Origin: an uncultured Alphaproteobacteria bacterium
GTDB taxonomy: Bacteria > Pseudomonadota > Alphaproteobacteria > HIMB59 > GCA-002718135
DNA: 37,337 nucleotides
Assembly (NCBI GenBank): GCA_902522015.1
Contig: CABYTX010000008.1
Span: 1 to 37,337, forward strand
Direction: 5' to 3'
Part shown: in pieces, positions 17,626-27,186 of the stretch
Layout of the letters: every line of letters starts with the position of its first letter
How positions within the stretch are numbered: the stretch's first letter is position 1
The notes under the pieces: model-generated
Databases searched by the model: none
Told to the model about the DNA's origin: nothing
Seen by the model: only the letters and a program-made list of their open reading frames with translations
Translations under genes and position numbers: made by a program

Positions 17626-18947
17626 GTTTTCATAAAAAATTTTGTAATTGGGCATCACAAAAAAAAATTAATATGAATAAGGTAACTTATAAAAGAGTAG
17701 AAAATGCGTTCATAGATACCCTAGCTTGCATATTATCAGGTGTTAAAGAAAAACAATCAAAGGTTGCCTTAAAATACTGTTTAGAAAATAATAATTCAAA
17801 AAACATTAAGATATTCGGAGGAGGAAAAAAATTATCTATTTCTGCAGCATGTTTTTTGCATGGAGTCAGATCAGCGTCTATAGACTTTGATGATTATGAA
17901 TACGTTGCAGGATCTCATCCTAGTGCACCAATTTTTTCAGCTCTTATATCTATTGCCCAAATGAAAAACATCTCAATTGAGGAAACATATCAGGGATGGT
18001 TAGTAGGATATGAATTAATAATAAAATTAGGACAAGCACTGAGCTATGATCATTACTATAAAGGATGGCATTCAGCAAATACAATAGGCGTGATTGGAAC
18101 TGCTGCAGCAGTATCTAGGGTGTTAAAATTAAATGCAGATCAAATGGCAAATGCAATTTCTATTGCAACCAGTTTTTCATCTGGTTTAAAACAGCAATTC
18201 GGCACAGATATAAAAGCTTTTCATGTAGGGTTTGCTTCTCAAGCAGGGGTACAGTCAGCCTTACTTGCGAAAAATGGAGGGACAGCTAATCAAGATATTT
18301 GGAATATTGAAAGAGGATTTATTGAATTGTATGGTAGTAAATTTTCTCAAAAACTAAATAATAATTTTAAAAGATCAGATTTAGGAAATGCAATAAATAA
18401 ATTTCCAAATTTCATTAAGTTTTGGCCAGTTTGTAGTTATTCACAAAGAGTAATACAAGGTGGATTAATTTTAAATAAAAAAATTTTTATAAAAAAAAAT
18501 ATTAAATCTATTACAATTGAGTTTCCAGAACCTTGGTTCAGAGTATCAAAATTTCATATACCTAAAAATTCTACTGAAGCAAGATTTTCATTGAGTTATT
18601 GTTTAGCAACTGCTCTCATTAATGGTAAATTTGATTTAAGTAGTTTAAATATTTCTAAAAATAAAAAAAGTTTAAAATTGACTAGAAAGATTAAACTAGT
18701 CACATACAAAGTGCCAAATAATTTTGAAGATTATGATCCTAAGTATCCTGATATAATTAAAGTAATAATGAGTGATGGAAGTATATTGATTGAAAAAATA
18801 TCGCATATTAAAGGAGGGAAAAATAACCCTTTAAAAGACGAAGATATTGATAATAAATTTTTAATGTGTGGAGGTAAAAAAAATATTTTAAATAAAATAA
18901 GAAATCAAAAATATAAGAAAAAAAATTTAAAAGAAATAATTTTTTAA
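17622..18947 (+). CDS. MmgE/PrpD family protein (2-methylcitrate dehydratase / cis-aconitate decarboxylase superfamily)
   Basis: LHGVRSASIDFDDYEYVAGSHPSAPIFSALIS, TDIKAFHVGFASQAGVQSALLA; 4-nt overlap with upstream gene. Confidence 0.9.
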   Translation: MSFHKKFCNWASQKKINMNKVTYKRVENAFIDTLACILSGVKEKQSKVALKYCLENNNSKNIKIFGGGKKLSISAACFLHGVRSASIDFDDYEYVAGSHPSAPIFSALISIAQMKNISIEETYQGWLVGYELIIKLGQALSYDHYYKGWHSANTIGVIGTAAAVSRVLKLNADQMANAISIATSFSSGLKQQFGTDIKAFHVGFASQAGVQSALLAKNGGTANQDIWNIERGFIELYGSKFSQKLNNNFKRSDLGNAINKFPNFIKFWPVCSYSQRVIQGGLILNKKIFIKKNIKSITIEFPEPWFRVSKFHIPKNSTEARFSLSYCLATALINGKFDLSSLNISKNKKSLKLTRKIKLVTYKVPNNFEDYDPKYPDIIKVIMSDGSILIEKISHIKGGKNNPLKDEDIDNKFLMCGGKKNILNKIRNQKYKKKNLKEIIF

Positions 18948-18948
18948 T

Positions 18949-19809
18949 TTAGCTATTTTTTCTTTCTCTGTAAGCTATAAAAATTCCAGTACTAATAATT
19001 ATTATTCCCCCTAAATAAATACTTAAAGTTGGAACCTCAGAATAAATTAAATATCCCATAATTCCTACAAATATAAAAGAAGAATATTCAAAAGGTGAAG
19101 TAATAGCAACATCTGCGTATTTAGCTGCTTGAGACATAAATAAATGTCCTAGTGATCCCATAACACCTAAACTCATAGCAAAAATTAATTGAATTCCATT
19201 TGGCATAATAAAATTATTAGGGAAAAATATTATTGACGTAATTAATAATGCAAAAGAGTAATAAAAAACAATTGCAACACTAGAATCAGTACTCATTACT
19301 GATCTAGTTGATAAATAAACAGAAGCCATAAAAGCTGCAGATATTAGAGGATAGAGTGTTTCTAATTTGAACAAGTCAGTACCAGGCTTAACAATAATTA
19401 AAACACCAATAAAACCAATCAATATTGCAGTTGTTCTAAAAATCCCAATTCTTTCACCAAGTATCGGTACAGCAAGAAAAGCAGCAATAATGGGAGCAGA
19501 ATGTGCAATAGCAATGTTTTCAGATAACATCAAATGATTAATTCCGTAAATATAGAATACAACACAAGCAGAAGCAGAAAGGGCTCGGATAGCATGTCCA
19601 ACTGGTTTTTTAGTTTTTAATTTATCAAAGCCAAAATACATTGCTAAGAAAGTTGCAATAATACTTCCACTTAGTGCTCGGAAAAATATTGATTCCCATA
19701 CAGGAAAATGAAAGCTTAAATATTTATAAGTGATATCATTTATACTTAGACAAAACATGGACAACAACATGAAAGAAATTCCCAAGAGATTATTATTTTT
19801 CGATTTCAT
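18949..19809 (-). CDS. EamA/DMT superfamily transporter
   Basis: About 10 hydrophobic segments; RALSASACVVFYIYGI, HSAPIIAAFLAVPILGERI, FIGVLIIVKPG. Confidence 0.9.
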   Translation of the reverse strand: MKSKNNNLLGISFMLLSMFCLSINDITYKYLSFHFPVWESIFFRALSGSIIATFLAMYFGFDKLKTKKPVGHAIRALSASACVVFYIYGINHLMLSENIAIAHSAPIIAAFLAVPILGERIGIFRTTAILIGFIGVLIIVKPGTDLFKLETLYPLISAAFMASVYLSTRSVMSTDSSVAIVFYYSFALLITSIIFFPNNFIMPNGIQLIFAMSLGVMGSLGHLFMSQAAKYADVAITSPFEYSSFIFVGIMGYLIYSEVPTLSIYLGGIIIISTGIFIAYRERKNS

Positions 19810-19859
19810 TAATTAATTAAATATACTAAGATAATTTATTCAGATATAAATATTTCAAA

Positions 19860-20999
19860 ATGATTAGTAAATATTATGTAAAAAAATTAGAAAAAAAGAA
19901 AGATCATTTAAGTATTTTGTGGAAAGATAATTTTGAAAGCAAATTTCATTTTATGTGGTTAAGAGATAATTGTCCAACAGCAATACATCCTACTGCAAAT
20001 ATGAGAGTATTTAACATTTTAACTGTTAGTAAAAATATATTTCCTAAAAAATATAAAATTGAAAAAAATAAACTCAATATTGATTGGAGTGAAGGTAATC
20101 ATACGAGTAAATTCAATTTAAAATGGTTAAGAGATCATTGTTATACCGAAATAAATAAACGAAAATATAAATCACCTTATGTTTTTTGGGATCATAAATT
20201 AAAAAAAAATTTAAAGAAAATTATTATTGATCATAATAGTGTAATAATAAATGATAAACATTTAAGTAAATGGCTAAATTTACTTCATACTTATGGTTTT
20301 GCATTAATCAAAAATGCACCAACTAGAAAAAAATCTGCATTCAAAATATTAAATAGAATAAGCCATCACAGAGAAACATTTTTTGGTACACCATTTGAGG
20401 TAATTAATATTTCAAAACCAAATAACACTGCTTATACAGCAGATGCATTAAGAAATCATACCGACTTACCTTATTTTGAATATGCTCCAGGTTACCAGTT
20501 TCTTCATTGCTTAGTAAATGAAGCTAATGGTGGCTTATCATCTGTTGTTGATGGTTTTGCAGTTGCAAATTATTTAAAAAAAAATGAAAAAGATATTTTT
20601 AATATTTTAACAAAAACTCACGTTAAATTCAAAGATACTGATTATACTCAGAAAGCTGTCAGAATTCTTCATTCACCAATAATAACAATTACAAAAGATA
20701 ATGATTTCAATGATATTAGATTTAGTATGGCTGCAATGGGAGCGGTTGATGTTGATCCAAAAAAAATGAAAAAATTTTATGATGCCTATCAATATTTTGC
20801 ATCATTACTTCAAAACAAAAAATTTAAAATTGATTTTAGATTAGAGGCAGGTGATATATTTTGTTTTAACAACAGAAGAGTATTACATGGGAGGACTGAA
20901 TTTGATCCAAATTCTGGAAATAGACATCTTCAAGGATATTATATTGAAAGAGATGAAATAATAGGAAGATTAAATTATTTTAATAATATTAAAGTTTAG
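19860..20999 (+). CDS. gamma-butyrobetaine hydroxylase/trimethyllysine dioxygenase-like 2-oxoglutarate Fe(II) oxygenase
   Basis: FMWLRDNCPTAIHP N-domain; HTDLPYFEYAPGYQFLHCL HxD motif; NNRRVLHGRTEF distal His; RHLQGYYIERDEI. Confidence 0.87.
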   Translation: MISKYYVKKLEKKKDHLSILWKDNFESKFHFMWLRDNCPTAIHPTANMRVFNILTVSKNIFPKKYKIEKNKLNIDWSEGNHTSKFNLKWLRDHCYTEINKRKYKSPYVFWDHKLKKNLKKIIIDHNSVIINDKHLSKWLNLLHTYGFALIKNAPTRKKSAFKILNRISHHRETFFGTPFEVINISKPNNTAYTADALRNHTDLPYFEYAPGYQFLHCLVNEANGGLSSVVDGFAVANYLKKNEKDIFNILTKTHVKFKDTDYTQKAVRILHSPIITITKDNDFNDIRFSMAAMGAVDVDPKKMKKFYDAYQYFASLLQNKKFKIDFRLEAGDIFCFNNRRVLHGRTEFDPNSGNRHLQGYYIERDEIIGRLNYFNNIKV

Positions 21000-21000
21000 A

Positions 21001-22431
21001 TCATTCCCATCCGCAGATAGTTTTAATTTCTAAATATTCTTCTAAACCCCAATCGCCACCCTCTCTTCCATTACCAGATTGTCTATAACCACCAAATGGA
21101 GTTCCTGGTTCTGCACTATTTCCATTTATATAGACACCTCCAGATCTAAATTTTCTTGCAACTCTTTTAGACTTTTCTTTATCTTGAGTTTGAACGTAGT
21201 TTCCTAGACCATAGGATGTATCGTTAACAATTGATATAGCTTCATCTTCATCCTCAAATGGAATTATAGATAATACTGGTCCAAAAATCTCTTCTTTTGC
21301 AATTCTCATATTATTTGTTACATCTGTGAAGATCGTTGGCTTAACAAAATAACCCTTTTCAAGGCCATTTGGTTTTTCAGGACCTCCAGCCACGAGAGTA
21401 GCTCCCTCATTTATACCACTATTAATTAGATCAATAATTTTATCATATTGTGTTTTAGAAATAACTGGACCGATATGATTTCCATTCTTTGAAGCAATAT
21501 CAACTTTGATTTTATTTGCTTCATCAGCCGCCTCCTCTACCGCTCTTTTATAGATTGATTTTTCAACTAGCATTCTTGTTGGTGCATCACAAGATTGACC
21601 AGAATTACTCATAATATTCCTAACACCTTCTCTTACTGCTTCTGGATGTGAATCAGCAAAAACAATATTACCACCTTTACCTCCTAGCTCTAAACATACT
21701 CTTTTAATAGTTTCGGCAGCATTTTTTGAAATAAGTTTTCCTGCTCTTGTTGATCCGGTAAAGGAAATCATATCAATATCCTGATGTGAAGATAAATCTG
21801 TACCTACGCCATCTCCATCACCATTTACTAAATTAAAAACACCTGGAGGAAATCCTGCCTCATGAATTATTTCTGCAAAAATGATCCCTGAAATGGGTGC
21901 GATTTCTGAAGGTTTTAATATCATAGTACAGCCAGTTGCTAGCGCAGGTATTACCTTTAATGTGATTTGATTGATAGGCCAATTCCATGGTGTAATAAGA
22001 CCACATACTCCAATCGGTTCATAAACAATATAATTATTAGAATTTTTATTAAATCTTTTTTCAAATTCAAAATTTTTTAATCTCAAAATGAAATCATTAA
22101 TATGATCTGCACCTGAAGAAGTTTGGGCTGATGACGACCAATCTAATGGTGCTCCCATTTCCTCTGACATTGTTTGCGTTATTTCATCCCATCTACTTTT
22201 ATAAATCTTAAGCAAATTTTCCAGTAAACTAATTTTTTCTTTTTTATCAACCTGACTCCATGTAATGAATGCTTTTTTTGCTACATTTACTGCCAGATCT
22301 ACATCCTCTTTAGAACCTAAGGAAATAAAAGCATACGGTTGTTCACTAGAGGGATTAATGACCTCAAAATCATTCTTTATAATTGGGTTAATCCAAGCAC
22401 CATTTATATAAAATTTACGTTTATCAATCAT
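21001..22431 (-). CDS. aldehyde dehydrogenase family protein
   Basis: TPWNWPINQITLKVIPALATGCTMILKPSE, LELGGKGGNIVF, NSGQSCDAPTRM catalytic Cys. Confidence 0.93.
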   Translation of the reverse strand: MIDKRKFYINGAWINPIIKNDFEVINPSSEQPYAFISLGSKEDVDLAVNVAKKAFITWSQVDKKEKISLLENLLKIYKSRWDEITQTMSEEMGAPLDWSSSAQTSSGADHINDFILRLKNFEFEKRFNKNSNNYIVYEPIGVCGLITPWNWPINQITLKVIPALATGCTMILKPSEIAPISGIIFAEIIHEAGFPPGVFNLVNGDGDGVGTDLSSHQDIDMISFTGSTRAGKLISKNAAETIKRVCLELGGKGGNIVFADSHPEAVREGVRNIMSNSGQSCDAPTRMLVEKSIYKRAVEEAADEANKIKVDIASKNGNHIGPVISKTQYDKIIDLINSGINEGATLVAGGPEKPNGLEKGYFVKPTIFTDVTNNMRIAKEEIFGPVLSIIPFEDEDEAISIVNDTSYGLGNYVQTQDKEKSKRVARKFRSGGVYINGNSAEPGTPFGGYRQSGNGREGGDWGLEEYLEIKTICGWE

Positions 22432-22510
22432 TTTGAAAAATATATTTAAATCAATTATACATTTATTTTTTTCTATATTAGAATAAAAGAATACACAATA
22501 AGAGGAAAAA

Positions 22511-23758
22511 TTGACACTAGAAAATATTAAACTCGATATAGATTATGTAAGATCACAGTTTCCGGCATTCAAGGATCCTCTCTCTAAAGACTGGTCTTTT
22601 TTTGAAAATGCAGGAGGAAGTTATGTTCCAAAAAATGTAATTGATAAATTAACTGAATTTATGACATCTACTAAAGTGCAACCTTATGCTGAATATCCAA
22701 TGTCAAAAATTGCAGGTGAAAATATGGATAAGGCAACACACTTATTTGCAAAAATGATAAATGCAAAAAGTAATGAAATTCTAATAGGAGGATCTACTTC
22801 AATTAACTTATATGTATTATCCAATGCTTTGAAGCACAATATTAATAAAGGCGATGAAGTTATTGTTACTAACCAAGATCATGAAGCTAATATTAGTCCA
22901 TGGAGAAGATTAAAAGACTATGGAGCAAAAATAATTGAATGGAAATTTGATTCAAATGATCATGAGTTAAAAATAGCAGATTTAAAAAAATTAATAAATT
23001 CGAAAACAAAAATTTTAGCAGTTACCCATTGCTCTAATATTGTTGGGTCTGTGAATAATTTAAAGGAAATATGTGATTTAGCTCACAATAACGATATAAT
23101 CGTTATAGGTGATGGTGTTTCATATGCCCCACATGGCTTTCCTAACGTTAAAGAATTAGGAGTAGATTTTTATACTTTTAGTTTATACAAAACATATGGT
23201 CCACATTTGGCACTATTATATGGAAAAGAAGAAATTCTTAAAAACTTACCAAATCAAAATCATGAATTCTTAAAAGGGCAATATCCTTATACAATTAATC
23301 CTGGTGGACCTAATCATGAAGAATTAGTTTCATTAATTGGAATATATGAGTATTTTGAAAATTTATATAGTCATCATTTTGATAATAAGAATATAAGTAT
23401 TTTGGATAAAATTGATAAAATTAATGACCTTATCTCTCTTCACGAAGAGTATATAGCAAATCCTATTTTAGATTATTTAGATAAGAGAGAAGATTTAAAT
23501 TTAATAGGGAAAAAAAGAATCATCAATAAAAATCGTGCACCTACAATTTCTTTTTATTCAAATAAAAAAACATCAAAAGAAATTTCTCATACTTTACACA
23601 AATTTAAAATTGCTACAAGAAATGATAATTTTTATGCATGGAGATGTTTAAAATATTTAGGTATAGACACTAATGATGGTGTAGTTAGATTAAGCATGAC
23701 ACATTATAATAATATTGAAGATAGTGAAAAACTAATTAAGGCATTAGAAAATATTTAG
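22511..23758 (+). CDS. class V aminotransferase-fold PLP enzyme (cysteine desulfurase-like family)
   Basis: SLYKTYGPH PLP-Lys loop, HCSNIVGSVNNLKEI, GVVRLSMTHYNN; TTG start preceded by AGAGGA. Confidence 0.85.
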   Translation: MTLENIKLDIDYVRSQFPAFKDPLSKDWSFFENAGGSYVPKNVIDKLTEFMTSTKVQPYAEYPMSKIAGENMDKATHLFAKMINAKSNEILIGGSTSINLYVLSNALKHNINKGDEVIVTNQDHEANISPWRRLKDYGAKIIEWKFDSNDHELKIADLKKLINSKTKILAVTHCSNIVGSVNNLKEICDLAHNNDIIVIGDGVSYAPHGFPNVKELGVDFYTFSLYKTYGPHLALLYGKEEILKNLPNQNHEFLKGQYPYTINPGGPNHEELVSLIGIYEYFENLYSHHFDNKNISILDKIDKINDLISLHEEYIANPILDYLDKREDLNLIGKKRIINKNRAPTISFYSNKKTSKEISHTLHKFKIATRNDNFYAWRCLKYLGIDTNDGVVRLSMTHYNNIEDSEKLIKALENI

Positions 23759-24723
23759 TTAACTTTATAATAATCCTTAAACCATTCTATAAATTTTTTT
23801 ATTCCATTATCTATGTTTGTTTTTGGATTATATCCAGTATATTTTTTTAACTTATTTATATTTGAATGTGTTTTTAAAATATCTCCAACTTGTAAAGGTA
23901 ATCTTTTAATTTTAGATTTCTTGTTTAGATTTTTCTCAATATATTTCAAATAATCTAATAGTTTTTTTGGAGTTCCATTACCAATATTAAAAATTTCATA
24001 TGGTATAGTTTTTTTAGATTGTTTATTAATTAGAGAATAAATACCATCAACTATATCATCGATATACGTAAAATCTCTAAGATGATTTCCTTTATTATAA
24101 AGTTCAATTGGATTATTTTTTATAATGTTTTTTGTAAATTTAAATAATGCCATATCGGGTCTTCCAAAAGGTCCATAAACTGTAAAAAACCTAACACCAG
24201 TACATGGTAATTTATAAATATATGAATATGAGTGAGCCATAATTTCATTAGATTTTTTTGTTGCAGCGTAAAATGAAAGGGGACGATCAGTTGATTCAGT
24301 TTCACTTAATGGAAATTTTTTAGTATCCCCATAAACTGAGCTAGTAGATGCATAAATTAGATGCTTTATTTTATTATATCTTGAGGTTTCTAATATATTA
24401 AAAAATCCTTCTAAATTACTTTTAAAATAAGTTTGTGGATTTTTGATTGAATATCTAACACCGGCCTGTGCTGCTAAATGGATTATTATTTTAATTTGAT
24501 TATTCTTAATAATACTATTTAATTTTTTATATTGAATTATATCAACTTTATAAAAAAAAAATTTTTTATTTTTTTTTAATTCTTTTATTCTGTTTTTTTT
24601 TAAATTTACATCATAGTAGTCATTTATATTATCTATCCCAATAACTTTATTGTTATTCTTTAAAATTTTTTTAGCTATATGATAGCCAATAAAACCCGCT
24701 ACTCCAGTGATTAATATATTCAT
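23755..24723 (-). CDS. UDP-glucuronate 4-epimerase-type NAD-dependent epimerase
   Basis: GVAGFIGYHIAKKIL, HLAAQAGVRYSIKNPQTY, SFYAATKKSNEIMAHSY, RFFTVYGPFGRPDMALFKFT. Confidence 0.9.
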   Translation of the reverse strand: MNILITGVAGFIGYHIAKKILKNNNKVIGIDNINDYYDVNLKKNRIKELKKNKKFFFYKVDIIQYKKLNSIIKNNQIKIIIHLAAQAGVRYSIKNPQTYFKSNLEGFFNILETSRYNKIKHLIYASTSSVYGDTKKFPLSETESTDRPLSFYAATKKSNEIMAHSYSYIYKLPCTGVRFFTVYGPFGRPDMALFKFTKNIIKNNPIELYNKGNHLRDFTYIDDIVDGIYSLINKQSKKTIPYEIFNIGNGTPKKLLDYLKYIEKNLNKKSKIKRLPLQVGDILKTHSNINKLKKYTGYNPKTNIDNGIKKFIEWFKDYYKVN

Positions 24724-24726
24724 TAA

Positions 24727-26214
24727 TTAATTTGTTGGCATTTTAAATTCAGGACCTTTTTGAATACTTTTCGGCCATCTTGAAGTTACTGTTTTTAATT
24801 TAGTATAAAATCTTACTCCTTCAGTGCCATGCATTGAATGATCACCAAATAAAGATTGTTTCCAGCCTCCAAAACTGTGAAAAGCCATTGGTACAGGAAT
24901 AGGAACATTAACACCAACCATTCCAATTTTGCAATTAGTTGTAAAATGTCTAGAAATTTCTCCATCTGATGTGTAAATACTAGTTCCATTACCAAATGCA
25001 TGGTCATTCACTAAATTAAGAGCCTCATCATAATTACGAGCCCTTACTACTGACAATACTGGTCCAAATATTTCTTCTTTATAAATTTTCATGTCTTTAT
25101 TTACTTCATCAAATAATGTTGGTCCTACAAAATAACCATTTTCGTATCCTTGAATTTTAAAATTTCTTCCATCCAAAACAAGTTTCGCACCTTCCTCAAC
25201 ACCAGAAGTTATATAATTTTCAATTTTATCTTTATGTTCTTTTGATATTACTGGACCCATTTGAGAGGAACTATCAGTCCACGGAGCCACAATTAGAGAT
25301 TCAGCTTTATTACTAATATTTTCAACTAACTTGTCTGCAATATCACCAACCGCTACTGCAACAGATACTGCCATACATCTTTCACCGGCAGATCCATATG
25401 CTGCACCCATAATACCATCAACAGCTTGGTCAATATTTGCATCCGGCATCACGACCAAATGATTTTTAGCACCTCCTAATGCTTGAACTCTTTTTCCATT
25501 TTTTGCAGAAGTTTCATATATATATTTTGCAACTGGAGTCGATCCAACAAAACTCACTGATGATATTTCATCTGAATTTAATATCAAATTTACAATATCT
25601 TTATCTCCCTGAACTACATTAAATACTCCATCAGGCAGACCAGCTTCAGAAAACAGTTGTGCTAATAATATACTGCATGATGGATCTTTTTCCGAAGGTT
25701 TTAAAATAAATGAATTTCCACATGCTATAGATATAGGATACATCCACATAGGTACCATTGCCGGAAAATTAAAAGGTGTAATCCCAGCAGTAATTCCTAA
25801 AGGCTGTCTAATAGACCAAGAATCAATAGCATTTCCAACATTTTGTGAAAATTCCCCTTTTAACAAATGAGGTATGCCACAAGAAAACTCGACAACTTCT
25901 AATCCTCTAATTACAGAACCCTTAGCATCATCTAAAGTTTTTCCATGCTCTATAGAAATAATTTTTGCAAGAGTTTCAATATTTTTTTCAATTAATTCTT
26001 TGTATTTTGATAATATTCTTGATCTTTTTAAAGGTGTGAAATTTGACCATTCTAAGTAAGCTTTTTTAGAACTAATTACAGCTGCATTGAAGTCATTTTT
26101 GTTAGATAAAACAACTTCAGCACACTTTTCACTTGTTGAAGGATCATTAACATCTAGAAAATTATTAGATGAAGATTGACTTTTACCATGTATATAATTT
26201 TCAACTCTTTTCAT
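24727..26214 (-). CDS. mmsA: CoA-acylating methylmalonate-semialdehyde dehydrogenase
   Basis: TPFNFPAMVPMWMYPISIACGNSFILKPSEKDPS, LGGAKNHLVVMPDA, SAGERCMAVS. Confidence 0.92.
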   Translation of the reverse strand: MKRVENYIHGKSQSSSNNFLDVNDPSTSEKCAEVVLSNKNDFNAAVISSKKAYLEWSNFTPLKRSRILSKYKELIEKNIETLAKIISIEHGKTLDDAKGSVIRGLEVVEFSCGIPHLLKGEFSQNVGNAIDSWSIRQPLGITAGITPFNFPAMVPMWMYPISIACGNSFILKPSEKDPSCSILLAQLFSEAGLPDGVFNVVQGDKDIVNLILNSDEISSVSFVGSTPVAKYIYETSAKNGKRVQALGGAKNHLVVMPDANIDQAVDGIMGAAYGSAGERCMAVSVAVAVGDIADKLVENISNKAESLIVAPWTDSSSQMGPVISKEHKDKIENYITSGVEEGAKLVLDGRNFKIQGYENGYFVGPTLFDEVNKDMKIYKEEIFGPVLSVVRARNYDEALNLVNDHAFGNGTSIYTSDGEISRHFTTNCKIGMVGVNVPIPVPMAFHSFGGWKQSLFGDHSMHGTEGVRFYTKLKTVTSRWPKSIQKGPEFKMPTN

Positions 26215-26497
26215 TATTCTTCTTATAAATTAATATCAAATTTCTTAAATAAATAAATATACCGAATAATTGACCTGAAATTATTACAGGATCCTTCCTA
26301 AATATTGCATAAGTAAGAAGTCCTATTCCCCCAAATATACTTAGATACCAGAAAATTATTGGAATTGAACTGACTCCCTTTGTTTCAGAATATACCCATT
26401 GTACTATAAATCTTGATGCAAAAAGACCTTGACCAGTAAAACCAATAATCAAAAAAACTAATTCAGTTTTACTAAGATTAATTACAAAATCAAACAC
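26201..26497 (-). CDS. lipid-A-disaccharide synthase N-terminal domain (LABN) small membrane protein
   Basis: GQGLFASRFIVQWVYSETKGVSSIPIIFWYLSIFGGIGLLTYAIFRKDPVIISGQ. Confidence 0.88.
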   Translation of the reverse strand: MFDFVINLSKTELVFLIIGFTGQGLFASRFIVQWVYSETKGVSSIPIIFWYLSIFGGIGLLTYAIFRKDPVIISGQLFGIFIYLRNLILIYKKNNEKS

Positions 26498-26498
26498 G

Positions 26499-27179
26499 TT
26501 ATTTATTTTTTATTATTTTTAAAACTTTATTTATGTCTCTTATTCCCCAAATTAGTCTTCTAAAAGTTCCATATTTAGAAATACCTTTGTATCTTTTTCT
26601 ATGGTCAACATCTATAAAAAAAGTTTTATATCCAAACCCACTAAAAAGAGCTGGCAGAAATCTATGAATACCGTCAAAAAAAGGGAAAGTTAGAAATATT
26701 TCTTTGTCAAAAATTTTAAGTGAACAACCTGTATCAATACAACCATCGTTGAGAATAGACTTTCTAATTAAATTTGCAAGATAAGATGAAAAAACTTTTA
26801 CCAAACTATCTTTTCTTTTTGCTCTAATTCCTCCAATTAATTTAAAATCATTTTCTTCATATAATAATAACATTTTAGGTATATCTGCTGGATTATTTTG
26901 CAAATCCCCATCAATTGTTACAATAGTATTATACTTTGAGTTCTCAATACCAATTCTAATACTAAAGCTCTGCCCTTTATTTTTTAAATTTTGAATTAGT
27001 TTAATGTTAGATATTTTTATATTTTTTAAGACTTGTTTTGTATTATCTGTACTACAATCATCAACAATAATAATTTCATAATTATTTTTATAATTTACTA
27101 ATGAAAGATTTATTTCATTTAATAAGATAGTGATATTATCTTGCTCATTATAGACTGGTATTACTATTGAAAAAAACAT
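26499..27179 (-). CDS. glycosyltransferase family 2 (dolichyl-phosphate mannosyltransferase-like)
   Basis: SIVIPVYNEQDNITILLNEI, IIIVDDCSTDNT, TIDGDLQNNPADIPKML. Confidence 0.92.
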   Translation of the reverse strand: MFFSIVIPVYNEQDNITILLNEINLSLVNYKNNYEIIIVDDCSTDNTKQVLKNIKISNIKLIQNLKNKGQSFSIRIGIENSKYNTIVTIDGDLQNNPADIPKMLLLYEENDFKLIGGIRAKRKDSLVKVFSSYLANLIRKSILNDGCIDTGCSLKIFDKEIFLTFPFFDGIHRFLPALFSGFGYKTFFIDVDHRKRYKGISKYGTFRRLIWGIRDINKVLKIIKNK

Positions 27180-27186
27180 ATTATTT

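Noticed and set aside
24540-24620. Long A/T homopolymer stretches as possible repeat or phase-variation tracts
   Set aside because: They lie within a continuous epimerase ORF encoding Lys-rich sequence and are typical of this AT-rich genome
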